Source: Wurfbainia villosa | Lineage: Eukaryota; Streptophyta; Magnoliopsida; Zingiberales; Zingiberaceae | Reading direction: 5' to 3' | Assembly (NCBI GenBank): GCA_025175895.1 | Contig: CM045990.1 | Location: 42,838,658 to 42,902,657, forward strand | DNA: 64,000 nucleotides | Part shown: one piece after another, positions 1 to 12,164 of the stretch | Layout: each line of letters begins with the position of its first letter | Position numbering within the stretch: the stretch's first letter is position 1 | Made by a program: the position numbers and the translations under genes | Notes under the pieces: model-generated | The model's input: the letters and a program-made list of their open reading frames with translations, nothing else | Told to the model about the DNA's origin: nothing | The model's database searches: none

Positions 1-1
1 T

Positions 2-2290
2 GATGTGGGGAAACGTCAAGGTAAAAGTATCAAGACACTACGATCTGATCGTGGTGGTGAGTACCTCTTGGGAGAGTTTAGGAATTACTTATCAGAGGCT
101 GGGATTCAATCCCAATTGTCTACACCTGGCACACCCCAGCAAAATGGTGTAGCAGAGCGAAGGAATAGGACTCTTATGGAGATGGTTAGATCAATAATGA
201 GTTATTCTGAGTTGTCAGATTCGTTCTGGGGGTATGCTCTGGATACGATGGTGTATATTCTGAACTTGGTTCCATCTAAATCAGTGCCTTCTACTCCCAC
301 AGAATTGTGGACTGGGCAAAAGCCTAGTCTGAGACATATTTGGATTTGGGGGAGTCCAACACATGTGCTGAAGGCAGATGCTGGTAAGTTGGAACCTCAT
401 ACAGAAGTACGCATGTTCGTTGGCTATCCTAGAGAAACGAAAGGTGGTTTATTTTATAGTCCTAGAGATCAGAGGGTGATCGTTAGTACTAACACCAGAT
501 TTCTAGAGGAAGACTATGTGATGAACCACAAGCCCATGAGTAAGACTGTTCTGGAGGAATTGAGAGGGGAAGTCACTACTTCAGTACCACCGATACAAGA
601 GAATATACCACAAGTCACTGTACCGCATGTCACAGAGGATACACAGGTGATACCTCATCGTAGTGGGAGGATTGTTAGATAGCCTGATAGATTCACGTTC
701 TTGGAAGAATCTTATGATTTGGTCCATAGCGAACATGAACTTGATCCCCGGGCATATGACGAGGCAATCCAAGATAAAGATGCGGTACCTTGGCAAAGTG
801 TAATGAATGCTGAGATTGAATCTATGGATTCAAATCAGGTCTGGGAGCTAGTAGAACCACCCAATGGTGTAAAAGCCATTGGATGCAAGTGGATCTACAA
901 AAGAAAGAGTGAAATAGACGGGAAGGTTGAAACCTTCAAAGCAAGGCTAGTTGCGAAGGGGTATACTCAGAAAGAGGGTATCGATTATGAGGAGATCTTT
1001 TTGCCGGTAGCCATGCTTAAGTCTATCCGGATTCTCTTATGTATTACTGCTCATATGGTTTATGAGGTATGGCAGATGGATGTCAAGACAGCTTTCCTTA
1101 ATGGAAGTCTTGAGGAAAACATCTATATGAAGCAACCAGAGGGATTCGTTGCAAAGGGCAAAGAGCATCTTGTGTGTAAGCTTAATCGGTCCATTTATGG
1201 ATTGAAGCAAGCTTCGAGGTCTTGGAACATCCGCTTTGATGAGGTAATCTAGTTTTATGAATTTATTCAAAGTCTGGATGAGTCTTGTGTATACAAGAGA
1301 TGTAACGAAAACATAGTGGTATTTCTTGTACTATACGTAGATGACATTTTATTAATTGGCAACAGTGTCAAGGTGTTATCGAACGTAAGGGTATGGTTGT
1401 CCAAACAGTTTGATATGAAGGACTTGGGAGAAGTGGGACACATCCTTGGGATCAAAGTTATAAGGGATCGCAAGAAAAGGATGCTGTGCTTATCTCAAGC
1501 TTCATACATAGACACCATTATGGATTGTTTTAGCATGTAGAACTCCAAGAAAGATTTTCTACCTTTTAGGCATGGAGTTCCTTTATCTAAGGAGATGTGT
1601 CCTAGAACATCTAAGAAGATAGAGGAGATGAAGGCGGTTTCTTATGCTTCGGTAGTAGGAAGCCTCATGTATGTCATGCTATGTACGAGACCGGATATCT
1701 ACTTTGTCGTGGGCATGGTCAACAGATATTAGAGTAATCCAGGACAGGGACATTGGACTGCGGTAAAGCATATATTGAAGTACTTGAGAAGGACTAGGGA
1801 TTATATGCTAGTTTACCAGGCAGACTAATTACTCCCTTTGGGTTACACAGATTCCGACTTCTAATCAGATAGAGATAACAGTAAGTCTACCTCAGGTTTT
1901 GTGTTTACTTTGGGAGGTAGAGCCATTGTATGGAGGAGTGTCAAGCAGAAATGCGTGGCAGACTCTACCATGGAAGCTGAGTATGTGGCAGCCTCTGAGG
2001 CGGCCAAAGAAGCTATGTGGCTCAGGAACTTCTTGATGGACTTGGATGTGATTCCTGGTTTGCCCAGAACTATCACAATTTATTGTGATAATAGTGGTGT
2101 AGTTGTAAACTCGAAGGAATCACGAGCCCATAAGACAAGTAAATACATAGAGCGCAAGTACCACCTGATACGAGAGATCATAAAGTGGGTAGAAGTTGCT
2201 GTCGCCTAGATTGCATCAGAGGATGACCTGGTAGATCCTTTCACTACGGCTCTTCTAGCGAGAGTTTTGATAGGCATGTGGAGGGAATGA
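2..2290 (+). pseudogene. Element B pol remnant: integrase, reverse transcriptase, RNase H
   Basis: This would encode integration (DDE integrase), cDNA synthesis (RT) and RNA removal (RNase H) in virus-like particles. Integrase core sequence is visible from position 2, with LRSDRGGEY and NGVAERRNRT. It is followed by RT with QMDVKTAFLNG, SIYGLKQASRSW and YVDDILLIG (near 1335), then RNase H with TMEAEYVAASEA (near 1970) and YCDNSG. Reading is broken by stops at 680-682, 1250-1252, 1538-1540, 1730-1732, 1826-1828, 1862-1864 and 2207-2209. Six of the seven sit where the related elements have Gln, so they look like C-to-T changes. The frame is otherwise largely kept, which implies decay by point mutation rather than indels. 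Not functional. Confidence 0.9.
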
Positions 2291-2335
2291 GAATCAAATG
2301 TATGGCAATAGGAGGACAACATAGTCTTTTAGTAT

Positions 2336-2346
2336 AAGTGGGAGAT
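2336..2346 (+). other. Element B polypurine tract
   Basis: AAGTGGGAGAT directly precedes the 3' LTR start. This is the expected primer site for plus-strand DNA synthesis. The same tract precedes the C 3' LTR (24049-24059), and a two-change version precedes the D 3' LTR. Confidence 0.85.
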
Positions 2347-2632
2347 TGTTGGGATGTATACTGAAAAGTCTATCTTTTGTATGAACATCTTTATTTTTGA
2401 AATAAGAATCACATGATCATTGTTTGCATATTTATGGTTATGCATATTATCTAATACATTACATTGTAGATAATATGGTGTGTAGTGTCACACGGGAGAT
2501 CATGTTATCAGTTCCTTGTAAAGTATAAGTAAAGGCTCACAACTTAGATGACTATGGACAAACTATTGGAATGATTGTAGTGTGATTTGGTATTGGTTTG
2601 TCTTGACCATTGAATTACACTAGTATGCTTTG
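2347..2632 (+). repeat. Element B 3' LTR, first segment (U3)
   Basis: The segment begins TGTTGGGATG, as in the D LTR. It carries the first 286 bases of U3, up to the site where element A inserted. The last five bases, CTTTG (2628-2632), are the left copy of the A target duplication. Confidence 0.9.
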
Positions 2633-3746
2633 TGTTGGATCGAAGCGGATCGCTAGAGGGGGGGGGTGAATAGCGATAAACCTTTTTTTTTAATTCGTTC
2701 GTTAAAACTCGAGTAGATAGTTAATTACAGCGGAAAGATAAACTATAAATAAATGAGACAAATGTTTTTTTACTTGGTTCGTAGCCTTCGGCTACTACTC
2801 CAAGACCCTAGTGATCCTTGATCATGCACGGAGGGAAATTCACTAAAAACACTCCTCCTCGTTGGAGGTAGGAGTTTGACGATTACAAAAAAAACTTCGA
2901 AAGAAAAGATAGAGAGACAAACCCTCTCTTCTATTAATGTAAAGTGCAACGATAGAAAACCTCGATTAATAAAAGGAATTTCAATATTTAAAGAGACGAC
3001 AAAATAAGAATATCAACAACTAAAGGAGTAGAAAGTAAACTAGGGTTGTTGACAGCACTTCGTCGTAGAGTCGTCGAAAAATCGCAGAGTTGTGGAGGTT
3101 TGTGAGCACTTAGAGTTGATGAAAAACCCTAGGATAAGCCCTCCTTTTATAGCCTTTAAGCCCCTCATCGAATGGGTCTTCAACCAATAGGAATTGGGCA
3201 CAAAACTCCTTGAAAAATGGTGATAAAGCTTGACTCCTCGAGGCTGATTTTTGACCATCGGTTGATGGCAGTTGAGGCCCGGTTGAATGCGATTGAATCG
3301 CCCGATTGAACTGGCCGGTTGAACTAATTGCCAGGATTTTTGACTACAATAAAAAGTTAGCTCAAAATATAAGTGAATTCGACGACCACTTGCCGTCTGA
3401 TCTCAACATAGACCTTCCATGGGAAGTCTTGGGTCGGATCGTCGGCTAAGGACGTCCCTGTACAAAGGACACGACCTCACTTCACTTTACTCACTCGAGC
3501 TTACCTTAATACTTACTATGTCGCTTTTGCTTCTGGCCTTCCACTTGATTCCTTCGGCTCCCTCCGAAGTCACTTGAGTGTCACCCGACCACCGCGGCTT
3601 CCTCCGGGTGTCGCTAGCCTTAAGCTCCAGCTATAACAATTTTCTGCACACTCGATTCAGCTCGTGAGATAACGACATGAGCTTAACTTTGTATCGTTTA
3701 CTATAATCAAAACTCAGGTTCGACTTAGGTGCCTACTGCACCAACA
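2633..3746 (-). repeat. Element A 3' LTR
   Basis: 1114 bp, TGTTGG...CCAACA. It pairs with 10458-11539. It is about 30 bp longer, mostly from extra GGTTGAA/CCCGATTGAA repeats near 3270-3320. A run of nine G lies near the start (2657-2665). A 72-codon minus-strand frame at 3040-3258 recurs in the other LTR and is not considered a gene. Confidence 0.93.
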
Positions 3747-3759
3747 ATCTCCCCCTTTT
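3747..3759 (-). other. Element A polypurine tract
   Basis: On the minus strand AAAAGGGGGAGAT abuts the LTR start, the standard plus-strand primer position. Further GGGGGAG-type tracts occur at 3902-3910, 3917-3927, 3961-3971 and 4236-4244. Confidence 0.88.
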
Positions 3760-4661
3760 AGATTTATGGCAAACCCACATACAAAGTTAAGAAAAATAAA
3801 TTAAGTGCATTAAGCAAAATGAGCAAGATATATGCATGAATGAGCAGGAGTATAAAAAAGCATGAATGAGCAGGAGTATATAAAAACTTTTTTTTCAAGT
3901 GCTCCCCCTTGAGGAATCCTCCCCCTTGACCGAGGGTGAGTACTTGAGAAAGAGTTTTAACTCTCCCCCTTGATGTTTGCTACTAAACAAAAGAATTAAG
4001 TAACCGCAATTACTTAATATTGGCCATAGTGTTTAAAATAAGTTTTAAGTTAAGAAATCAAAAAACTGATTTCTTAACCTTGGCCTTTACTTCCGTTTTG
4101 TTAACAAGTTAACTTAAAGTTAAGTAAACCTTTCCGTTTTGTTAACATGAACAAGTTAACTTTCCGTTTTGTTAACATGAACAAGTTAACTAAGCCTTGG
4201 CCATAAAAAAATTATCCCTTAACTTTGGCCTTTTTCTCCCCCTTTTGCCATATATCGAAAAGAGTGAGGGTGTGTGTGGAATAAAAAATAAGTATTAATT
4301 TGAAAATGTTCCACATTATTTTGAAAATAATATACTGAAAATAAGTTCATCTATAAAATGTTCGACTCATATTTGGCTTGATTGATATGAAAGATCAATC
4401 AGTCCTGGTCAGAGTCGGTTAGTATGTATGATTATACTCCGTGGTTCATGGCGATGCACTAGCTCTACATCTGGAACCAGGAGTAAGGTCCTAACATCTC
4501 ACGCCCATCTACGTGGCTAAGTACACAAACACATTAGTCCTATGTGTTGTGAGATGTATTGGCTCCTTAAATCTATAGGTGCATGATATCTAAGGTATGT
4601 CCTATACTAGTTCCATGAAAAATAAAAAGTATGAAATAGTAGCAATATAATTTGCAAAGTC
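3760..4661 (-). other. Element A non-coding region between pol and 3' LTR
   Basis: About 0.9 kb with no credible ORF. SIRE-type elements often carry an envelope-like frame here, and this copy shows none. It holds repeated purine tracts, a 30-bp tandem duplication (4131-4160 and 4161-4190, with a partial copy at 4090-4113) and an inverted repeat with arms CATCTCAC (4495-4502) and GTGAGATG (4549-4556) about 105 bp beyond the pol stop. Confidence 0.75.
4131..4190. repeat. 30-bp tandem duplication in element A 3' region
   Basis: Two adjacent copies begin TTTCCGTTTTGTTAACATGA. A third, partial copy lies at 4090-4113. The units contain GTTAAC palindromes. No coding potential. Confidence 0.8.
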
Positions 4662-7363
4662 CTATTCTACTACGCACATGCCCAATTTTCGTCTTAATAG
4701 ACTAAATTCGGCTTCGGGTAGGGGTTTAGTAAATAGGTCTGCCAAGTTAGACTTCGATTCGACGTATTCGAGTTGTATGGCTCCGTTGGCCACATGTTCT
4801 CGAATGAAATGGTGTTTGACCTCTATATGTTTGGTCCTAGAGTGACATATCGGATTCTTAGTAAGATTAATTGAACTAATGTTATCTACGTGGAGTTTCG
4901 TGTTCGTAAAGTCTAACTTAAAGTCCCGGAGAGTGTGCTTCATCCAAAGAAGCTGAGTGACACACTCACCCATCGCGATGTATTCGGCTTCGGTGGTAGA
5001 TAAGGCAACACAGTGTTGCTTCCTACTGCACCAACTCACTAGACTCGAGCCGAGAAGTTGACAACAACCACTCGTACTCTTTCTATCGAGCTTACTACCG
5101 GCATAGTCCGAATCGGAGTAGCCAGTTAGTTCGAACTCGGTAGATCTAGGGTACCAAATACCGACATTAAGTGTGCCCTTTAGATATCTAAGGATACGCT
5201 TGACTAGAGTTAGGTGAGACTCCTTGGCACAGGTTTGGAACCTTGCACACATACTTACTGCAAATAGGATATCAGGTCGACTTGCAGTTAAGTAAAGGAG
5301 ACTCTCTATTATGCTTCTATAGTATTTTAAATCAATTGAGTTTCCGATTAAATATTCTTCTATATTAACATTAGTTGCCATTGGGGTATTAATAATTTTA
5401 GCGTCTTGCATTCCAAAGCATTTAATTAATTCCCTAGTATATTTGCATTGATGTAGGTATATTCCATCCTTAGTTTGTTTAATTTGTAGACCTAAGAAGA
5501 AACTTAACTCGCCTACTAAATTCATTTCAAATTCACTTTCCATAAGTGAAATGAACTCATTTAGTAGGATTGAGTTGGTGGTTCTGAAAATAATATCATC
5601 TATGTAGATTTGGGCTATGAATATGTCTTTACCTAAGGTTTTTACGAAAAGGGTTGGGTCAACTACACCTTGGTTAAAATCTTTGGACTTAAGATAAATC
5701 GAAAGTCTCTCGTACCAAGCTCGAGGAGCTTGTTTAAGTCTATAAAGAGCTTTCTTTAACCTAAGGACATGATCGGGTTTGTCTAAACTTTCAAAACCGT
5801 AGGGTTGACTAACATAAACTTCTTCTTTAATGTATCTATTTAAGAATGCAGATTTCACATCCATTTGAAACAACTTAAATCCTCGATGTGCTGCATATGC
5901 TAATAGCATTCGAATGGATTCTAATCTAGCTACTGGGGCATAGGTCCCATCGTAATCTAAACCTTCGACTTGACTAAACCCTTTAGCGACTAGTCTAGCT
6001 TTATTTCTAACTACTTCACCTTTATCATCAAGTTTATTTCTAAACACCCACCTTGTTCCCATGATTGTTTTATCTTTAGGTGGTGGTACTAATTCCCATA
6101 CTTCGTTCCTAGTGAATTGAGCCAACTCTTCTTGCATTGCAATAATCCAATCGGGATCAAGAAGAGCTTGGTCAATAGTTTTGGGTTCAATTTTAGAAAT
6201 CAAAGATATTTGACTAAGGTTTCTGTATGAGGCTCTAGTTCGAACTCCTAGACTTGGATCACCTATCACTTGGTCGATAGGATGATTCGTTTGAGTCCTA
6301 GTTGGATTTGGGTTTGAGTCTACAACTTGATCCATAGGATGACTTGTTTGAGTTCTAGTTTGGTTGGAGTCATCTATCACTTGGTCGATAGAGTGACTTG
6401 GTTGACTTAGGTTAGGATTAACACTAGACCTGATCTCCGAATCAGAGTTAGGTCTAGTATGAGTCGGCTCGCTAATTGGGGTTTCCGGGGGTTTTGTAGG
6501 TTCGTGTCTTTCATCAAATACTACATTGATAGTCTCCTCGACTCTAAGGGTGTCATGGTTATATACTCTATAAGCTCTACTTGTAGTCGAGTATCCTAGA
6601 AAGATTCCGGTCGTGGTTTTGGATGTAAATTTCCCTAGGTAATCCTTAGTGTTCAGGATATGTACCTTACACCCAAATACCCTAAAGTACTTGATGTTAG
6701 GTATTTTATCGTGATAAATCTCGTATGAGGTCTTAAGGTGCCTCTTTACTATAAGGATCCTATTTTGGACATAGCATGCCGTACTCACGGCTTCCGCCCA
6801 AAACCTATCGGGTAGGTTATACTCATTTAACATTGTCCTAGCAGCTTCTTGTAGGGTTCTATTTTTGCGTTCTACTAGGCCATTTTGTTGTGGAGTTCTA
6901 GGGCAAGAGAACTCATGGTGGTATCCATTTAGGTTACAGAATTCTGTAAACCTATAGTTTTTGAATTCACCACCATGATCAGTCCTAAGTCTTTTGATTT
7001 TAATGTTTTGTTGATTTTCTATTAACTTAAATAGGTTGATTAATTGATCTAGGGTATCACTTTTGTGTTTGATGAACCTACCCAAGTAAATCTAGAGTAG
7101 TCATCAATAATGACTAAACAGAATTTACTTCCATTAAGTGACTTAGCTCCGTGTGAATCAAATAGATCCATGTGTAGGAGCTCAAGCACACTTTTGGTTC
7201 ATTCTTGATTAGTTAGTTGATGTTGTGTCCTAGATTGTTTACCTTGTTGACAAGCATTATATATTTTATTATCCAAGTTATTGAGGTTAGGCAAACCTCT
7301 GACTAAGTCACTCTGACTCATCTTGTGGATGAGTCTTGGGTGTGAGTGACCGAGTCGTCGGTG
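4662..7363 (-). pseudogene. Element A pol: integrase, reverse transcriptase, RNase H (long open frame)
   Basis: The 807-codon frame 7085-4662 has no stop. Order along it: integrase core with LRTDHGGEF and NGLVERKNRT (residues about 34-75), the integrase C-terminal part, RT with QMDVKSAFLN and YIDDIIF, and RNase H with TEAEYIA and HVDN near the end. It stops after KLGMCVVE. Its first Met is not the true start. The pre-integrase zinc region (7086-7363) is upstream in other frames, with stops, and the first Cys of the CxxC pair is Tyr (YNACQQ). The RT and RNase H part looks intact and could be recent, but expression from this copy is unlikely because gag and the integrase N-terminus are broken. 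Confidence 0.9.
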
Positions 7364-7750
7364 TCACAACCATGATTCCTCTTGCCGTGTCATAAGACAC
7401 TTAGTTGAGGAGTTAGTTAAGTTAATAGTGTAAATGTTGTTATTTCTAGTTCCCTTAAGAATTGTTTTAGAGGTTTCGTTTGTATTAATTACACATTCAT
7501 TTTCTAGAAATATGACCTTATAGTTATTATCACACAATTGACATACACTAAGTAGATTATATTGAAAATTTTCTACTAATAAAACGTTTTGAATAACAAA
7601 ATTTGAGTTAAGCTCAATATCACCTGATCCGATGATTTTGAGCTTGCCGTTATTTCCGAAGGCTACCGATCCTTGTCGTTTGAATCGAAGCTTCGAAAAC
7701 TTGAGTTGATCCCCGGTCATGTGTGGGGAGAAACCACTGTCCAACATCCA
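7364..7750 (-). pseudogene. Element A protease (retropepsin) and start of pre-integrase region
   Basis: The frame begins QWMLDSGFSPHMTG. This keeps the D-S-G active-site triad of the copia aspartic protease, which cuts the Gag-Pol polyprotein. GNNGKLKIIGSGDI and LLVENFQYNLLSVCQLCD match the usual protease/GAG-pre-integrase segment. It runs to a stop at 7364, after which the pre-integrase domain continues only with breaks. The true start is not visible, because the frame is separated from gag by a non-coding spacer of about 0.58 kb. Confidence 0.82.
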
Positions 7751-8331
7751 TTGATCCTACACGCAAGGTAGTTGGATCGGATATTGGATTTATTAAATAT
7801 TGGTTGAAAATTATTAACCTAAATCATCTCACCCATGTCTACATGATCAAACACGTTAACCCTATATGTTCTTGTGAGATGACTTCCAATTTTACTTGAT
7901 TTAAATTTAATGACTTAAACACTTGTCAACCTTGCGTTAGATTCGGATTTGACCTTAGGCTTATCAAGTCACCTTTTCAAGATCATGGCTTCCAGGTTGT
8001 GGCGAGGCACAGAGACCTTCTTTGATCGGAACAACGACCACTTCCTTAGACAAAGCCATTTTCAAGAAAATAGTAACTTGACTCACCTAAGACCACTTTA
8101 TGGTCTAACTAGTCTAGGATACGGCGAGGTAGCTTCAGCTAGTTCCACTTGGTCAAGTGAACCGAACTAGATACGCCTTATCTAGCTCGAATACACGAGA
8201 CTCCATTTTCCTAGCATACTATCATCTCACCGCGTCCTGGTACTATGTTATCAAGTGTTGACGAGTTATAGTCCTATCTAACCATTCTAAAAAGAAAAAT
8301 ACAACTAAATAAAAACCTAAGCATGCAATTT
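7751..8331 (-). other. Element A spacer between gag and protease
   Basis: About 0.58 kb without an open frame between the gag stop and the protease. It contains an inverted repeat with arms CATCTCAC (7825-7832) and GTGAGATG (7874-7881), a structure also found downstream of pol (4495-4556) and downstream of the H gag (14705-14762). The spacer may be decayed coding DNA or an intron-like segment; the sequence does not decide. Confidence 0.6.
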
Positions 8332-9970
8332 CTAAGTTAAAACATAAACAAGTTTCGTACTAGCTCCCCCTGGACCATTGAATCGATTCGGTCTCTCCAC
8401 ATAGTGGATTTGGTCCTTGGGAACCCAGTACTGGTTTGATCCTAAGTTTAAAATCAAGGTGGTCTTAGGGACCCATGCTTGGACACGTTTTTTATGTCGA
8501 CTTACAATCGACATATACGACTTATTGGTCGTGTTTGAGCTAAACCCTAGCCCGACCTTGTTGTACACGACCCTTTGCGATCCAAGTAGGAGGTCAAGTC
8601 CTTTGGATCCCAAAGTAAACCTTTCCAACGTATTCCTAAGATCTTCGACTTGACTCTTCAAGAGTGAGTTCTCAACTTCGAGTTTTTCAACCCGAGTTGA
8701 GTCCTTCTCTTGAACTCGACTAGTCGAAGAGGTTAGGGAGACCTCGTGTTTGAGGAGTTTAACTTCCTCAACCAGGGTCTCAACCTTGGACTCAGACTTA
8801 GCTAACTTTCTATTTAAAAACTTAATTGCACTATAAAGTGTAGTAATGAGAGACCGACTTACCTTGAGTGTATCTTTTGAACCGGATGTGTATCCGTGGC
8901 TTGTCTTGAATAGTGCTTCACAGTCCGACTCGTCTTCAGTTTTCGATTCAAGTTTCGGTTTCGACTCCATCTCTGATTCCACCGGTTTAGCCATGAGGAC
9001 TCGATCATCGTCTTCTTCCTCGGAAACTTCTTCCCAAGTAGCGTTGAGTGCCTTTTTGTGTTTTGGTGCCTTGCTCTTGAGTTTTGGGCATTCGGACTTG
9101 ATATGTCCAAACCTGTTGCATTCATAACATCTAATATTTGAACTTTTAGGCTTACCTTCATTGGGTCGAGTGACGGTTCATTTTCGGCCCTTGACTATCC
9201 TCCGAACTAGGTTGACTAGTTCGGCCTCCATTTCCGAGTCGACCTCCGAATCCGACTCATCCTCTTCTTCCTTCGGGGGTGGCTTGCTAGCGGTTTTCTT
9301 CTTTGAACTTGCAAATAGTGCTATACCTTTCTCAGGTTCCGAGTTAGACTGCTCATGAAGTTCAAAATCAGAAAAAAGTTCATCTAACCTAAGTTTAGAA
9401 AGATCCTTGGAGACCTTGTAGGCATCGACCATGGATGCCCATAAGGTAGTCCTCGGAAAGGAGTTTAGGACATACCTTATAAGATCATGGTTTTTGACCT
9501 TTTGCCTGATTGTGTGTAGATTGTTGACTATGTCCTAGACGCGGGCGTGGAGTTGCGTCGCCGTTTCATGTTCCTGCATTTTTAGATTATATAATTTATT
9601 AAATAAAAGGTCACGCTTACATACCTTGGCTTCATCGGTCCCTTCGTGTAGCTCCACTAGCTTTGTCCAAAGGTCCTTTTTTGCTTATGAAGGGGCCGAC
9701 GCGATTTAACTCCTCTTTGGACAAGCCGCATTGGAGGATTTGTGTTTCCTTGGCGTCGGCTTCGACTTGTCGTTTTGTCGCAATGGTCCATTGGTCATAA
9801 CCCAAGGATTCACCCACTTCGTTAGTCAGAAGTGTAAAACCCGTTTGGATTATGATCCATATCTCGATTTGGGTTTTGAGAAAGCATTCCATCCGACCTT
9901 TTCAGTAACGAAAATCATCTCCGTTGTAAAACGGAGGTCGGACGGTGCTAAAACCCTCAAGATGTGCCAT
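8332..9970 (-). pseudogene. Element A gag (UBN2-type, one zinc knuckle, coiled coil), broken
   Basis: Gag forms the particle and packages RNA. The likely start is the ATG at 9970, reading MAHLEGFSTV then PPFYNGDDFRY. A TGA near 9902 replaces the Trp expected there. The frame continues as QILQCGLSKEELNRVGPF, shifts frame near 9680, has a TAG near 9534, and resumes as VDAYKVSKDLSKLRLDELFS (9432 onward). After another TGA near 9178 comes a CCHC knuckle, CYECNRFGHIKSEC (about 9068-9112). The last 220 codons (8994-8332) are Glu/Lys-rich with a heptad-like stretch around EVKLLKHEV and KLEVENSLLKSQVEDL, a probable coiled coil, and end KLVYVLT. Three stops and one frameshift make it non-functional. 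Confidence 0.82.
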
Positions 9971-10443
9971 TTGAAAGGGAAACCTTGCACAAAAAATACC
10001 AAAAAAACATGAAAAAAAGGTTCCAAGACTTTGACTTGGATTAGTAATGTAGGAAATGAAAAGAAACAAAAGGAATAAACGAGAAATAACCAACTAAAAT
10101 AAAAGATGAGCACTTACAACCTTCGATGTCCCAGAAATGGTACTAAACGATGGTTTTTCGGGATGAATACAGCTTGTTACGAGGGTTTACTCTAGTAATA
10201 AGTGTAGATCTTTCCAAGAGCTTCGTTTTGGTAGGTAGACCATTTCGTGGGTCAACTTGTACGAAAAGTTATGCCTGTTTTACCGTCGGCTACTCCAAAA
10301 GCGAATACTTGCAAAACAAAACCAAACGAAGAGTACCAAGACTTCGTCTTGGATTAGTAGTGCGGGAGAAAAATTTAAATGAACGAAAAATAAATCTGTA
10401 AAAAATGCTAGATTGGTGGTTTCACCAAATCTAAGCGCCCCCG

Positions 10444-10455
10444 GCTATGATACCA
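10444..10455 (-). other. Element A primer binding site
   Basis: The minus strand reads TGGTATCATAGC two bases inside the 5' LTR. It differs by one base from the initiator Met-tRNA complement TGGTATCAGAGC. The 470-base leader to the left (9971-10443) holds no gene. Confidence 0.85.
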
Positions 10456-10457
10456 AT

Positions 10458-11539
10458 TGTTGGATCGAAGCGGATCGCTAGAGGGGGGGATGAATAGCGA
10501 TAAAGTTTTTTTTAATTCGTTTGTTAAAACTCGAGTAGACAGTTAATTGCAGCGGAAAGATAAACTATAAATAAATGAGACAAATGTTTTTTTACTTGGT
10601 TTGTAGCCTTCGGCTACTACTCCAAGACCCTAGTGATCCTTGATCACGCACGGAGGGCAATTCACTAAAAACACTCCTCCTCGTTGGAGGTAGGAGTTTG
10701 ACGATTATAAAAAAAAACTTCGAAAGAAAAGATAGAGAGACAAACCCTCTCTTCTATTAATGTAAAGTGCAACGATAGAAAACCTCGATTAATAAAAGGA
10801 ATTGTAATATTTAAAGAGATGACAAAATAAGAATATCAATAACTAAAGGAGTAGAAAGTAAACTAGGGTTGTTGACAACACTTCGTCGTAGAGTCGTCGA
10901 AAAATCGCAGAGTTGTGGAGGTTTGTGAGCACTTAGAGATGATGAAAAACCCTAGGAGAAGCCCTCCTTTTATAGCCTTTAAGCCCCTCATCGAATGGGT
11001 CTTCAACCAATAGGAATTGGGCACAAAACTCCTTGAAAAATGGTGATAAAGCTTGACTCCTCGAGGCTGATTTTTGACCATCGGTTGAACTGGCCCGGTT
11101 GAACTGGCCGGTTGAACTGATGGCCAGGATTTTTGACTACAATAAAGAGTTAGCTCAAAATATAAGTGAATTCAACGGCCACTTGCCATCCGATCTCAAC
11201 ATAGACCTTCCATGGGAAGTCTTGGGTCAGATCGTCGCCTAAGGACGTCCCCGTACAAAGGATACGACCTCACTTCACTTTACTCACTCGATCTTACCTC
11301 GATACTTACTATGTATCCTTTGCTTCCGGCCTTCCACTTGATTTCTTCGGCTCCCTCCGAAGTCACTCGAGTGTCGCCCGACCACAGCGGCTTCCTCCGG
11401 GTGTCGCTAGCCTTCAGCTCCAGCTATAGCAATTTTCTGCACACTCGATTCAGCTCGTGAGATAACGACATGAACTTAACTTTGTATCATTTGCTATAAT
11501 CAAAACTCAGGTTCGAATTAGGTGCCTACTGCACCAACG
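10458..11539 (-). repeat. Element A 5' LTR
   Basis: 1082 bp, pairs with 2633-3746. It starts TGTTGGATCG and ends CCAACG, where the last base appears mutated from A. The right flank CTTTG (11540-11544) matches the left flank. Confidence 0.93.
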
Positions 11540-12164
11540 CTTTGTGTGTATTGAGCAGGACCGACTTAGAGGTGATTCGATTTATTGCTGACTACATAAT
11601 TGAATCGGACCTCGTATATTATGTTGTACATGCTCTTAATCCCGATATAATAATGGACACATATACTTAGTATTCATTTCTTTGTTTTACAAATGGGCGA
11701 GATTTATAAAGTAAATCGATAGGCTCGATAAGTTAGGAAATGATATTATTTATATGGTGTGTCGTTGATTATAGGAGGAAATCGTATCCTATATATTAGG
11801 ATGATGATGTCCCCTTGAGGAGCTCATAAGGTTCATCATGTAAACCCTGCAGGTGGACTTGGTCCGGCATGATGATAAGATTGAGTTGTACTACTCATGG
11901 AGTTAGATGTTGATTAATTAATTGTCAATAAATTAATTAATCGACGGACATTCGAGATCTTAAACACGGAGAGATATATGTATAAATAATATATGGAGCC
12001 CATATTTATTTATGGGGGTTGGTGAGGTAGATCAATGATAATCCTCTAGTGGAATGGATTATCATTAATGGATCGGATTTTATGTGGGCTAGATCCATTG
12101 GGTGGCCAAGATCCAACTCCTCCTCATGGTCCCTATTGTAACCTATTAAAACCCTCATGAAGCC

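Larger units (their letters stand above)
2633..11539 (-). mobile_element. Element A: full-length SIRE/Maximus-type copia element nested in B
   Basis: A is about 8.9 kb with LTRs at 2633-3746 and 10458-11539. Terminal repeats are TGTTGG at the start and CCAACA at the end; the right copy reads CCAACG. The 5-bp target duplication CTTTG is perfect (2628-2632 and 11540-11544). The uninterrupted host sequence can be checked against the D LTR near 33450. A primer site for Met-tRNA lies inside the right LTR and a polypurine tract inside the left LTR, so the element reads leftward. Gene order on the minus strand is gag, protease, integrase, RT, RNase H. Integrase and RT residues are of SIRE/Maximus type. 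There is no envelope-like ORF in the 0.9 kb between pol and the 3' LTR. Confidence 0.95.

Noticed and set aside
3760..4661. Possible envelope-like gene between pol and 3' LTR of element A
   Set aside because: No open frame of useful length on the minus strand and no signal or membrane segment.
9850..10113. Phe/Leu-rich 87-residue frame suggesting a signal peptide
   Set aside because: Mostly the A leader read upstream of gag; the gag start at 9970 in a neighbouring frame explains the conserved part.
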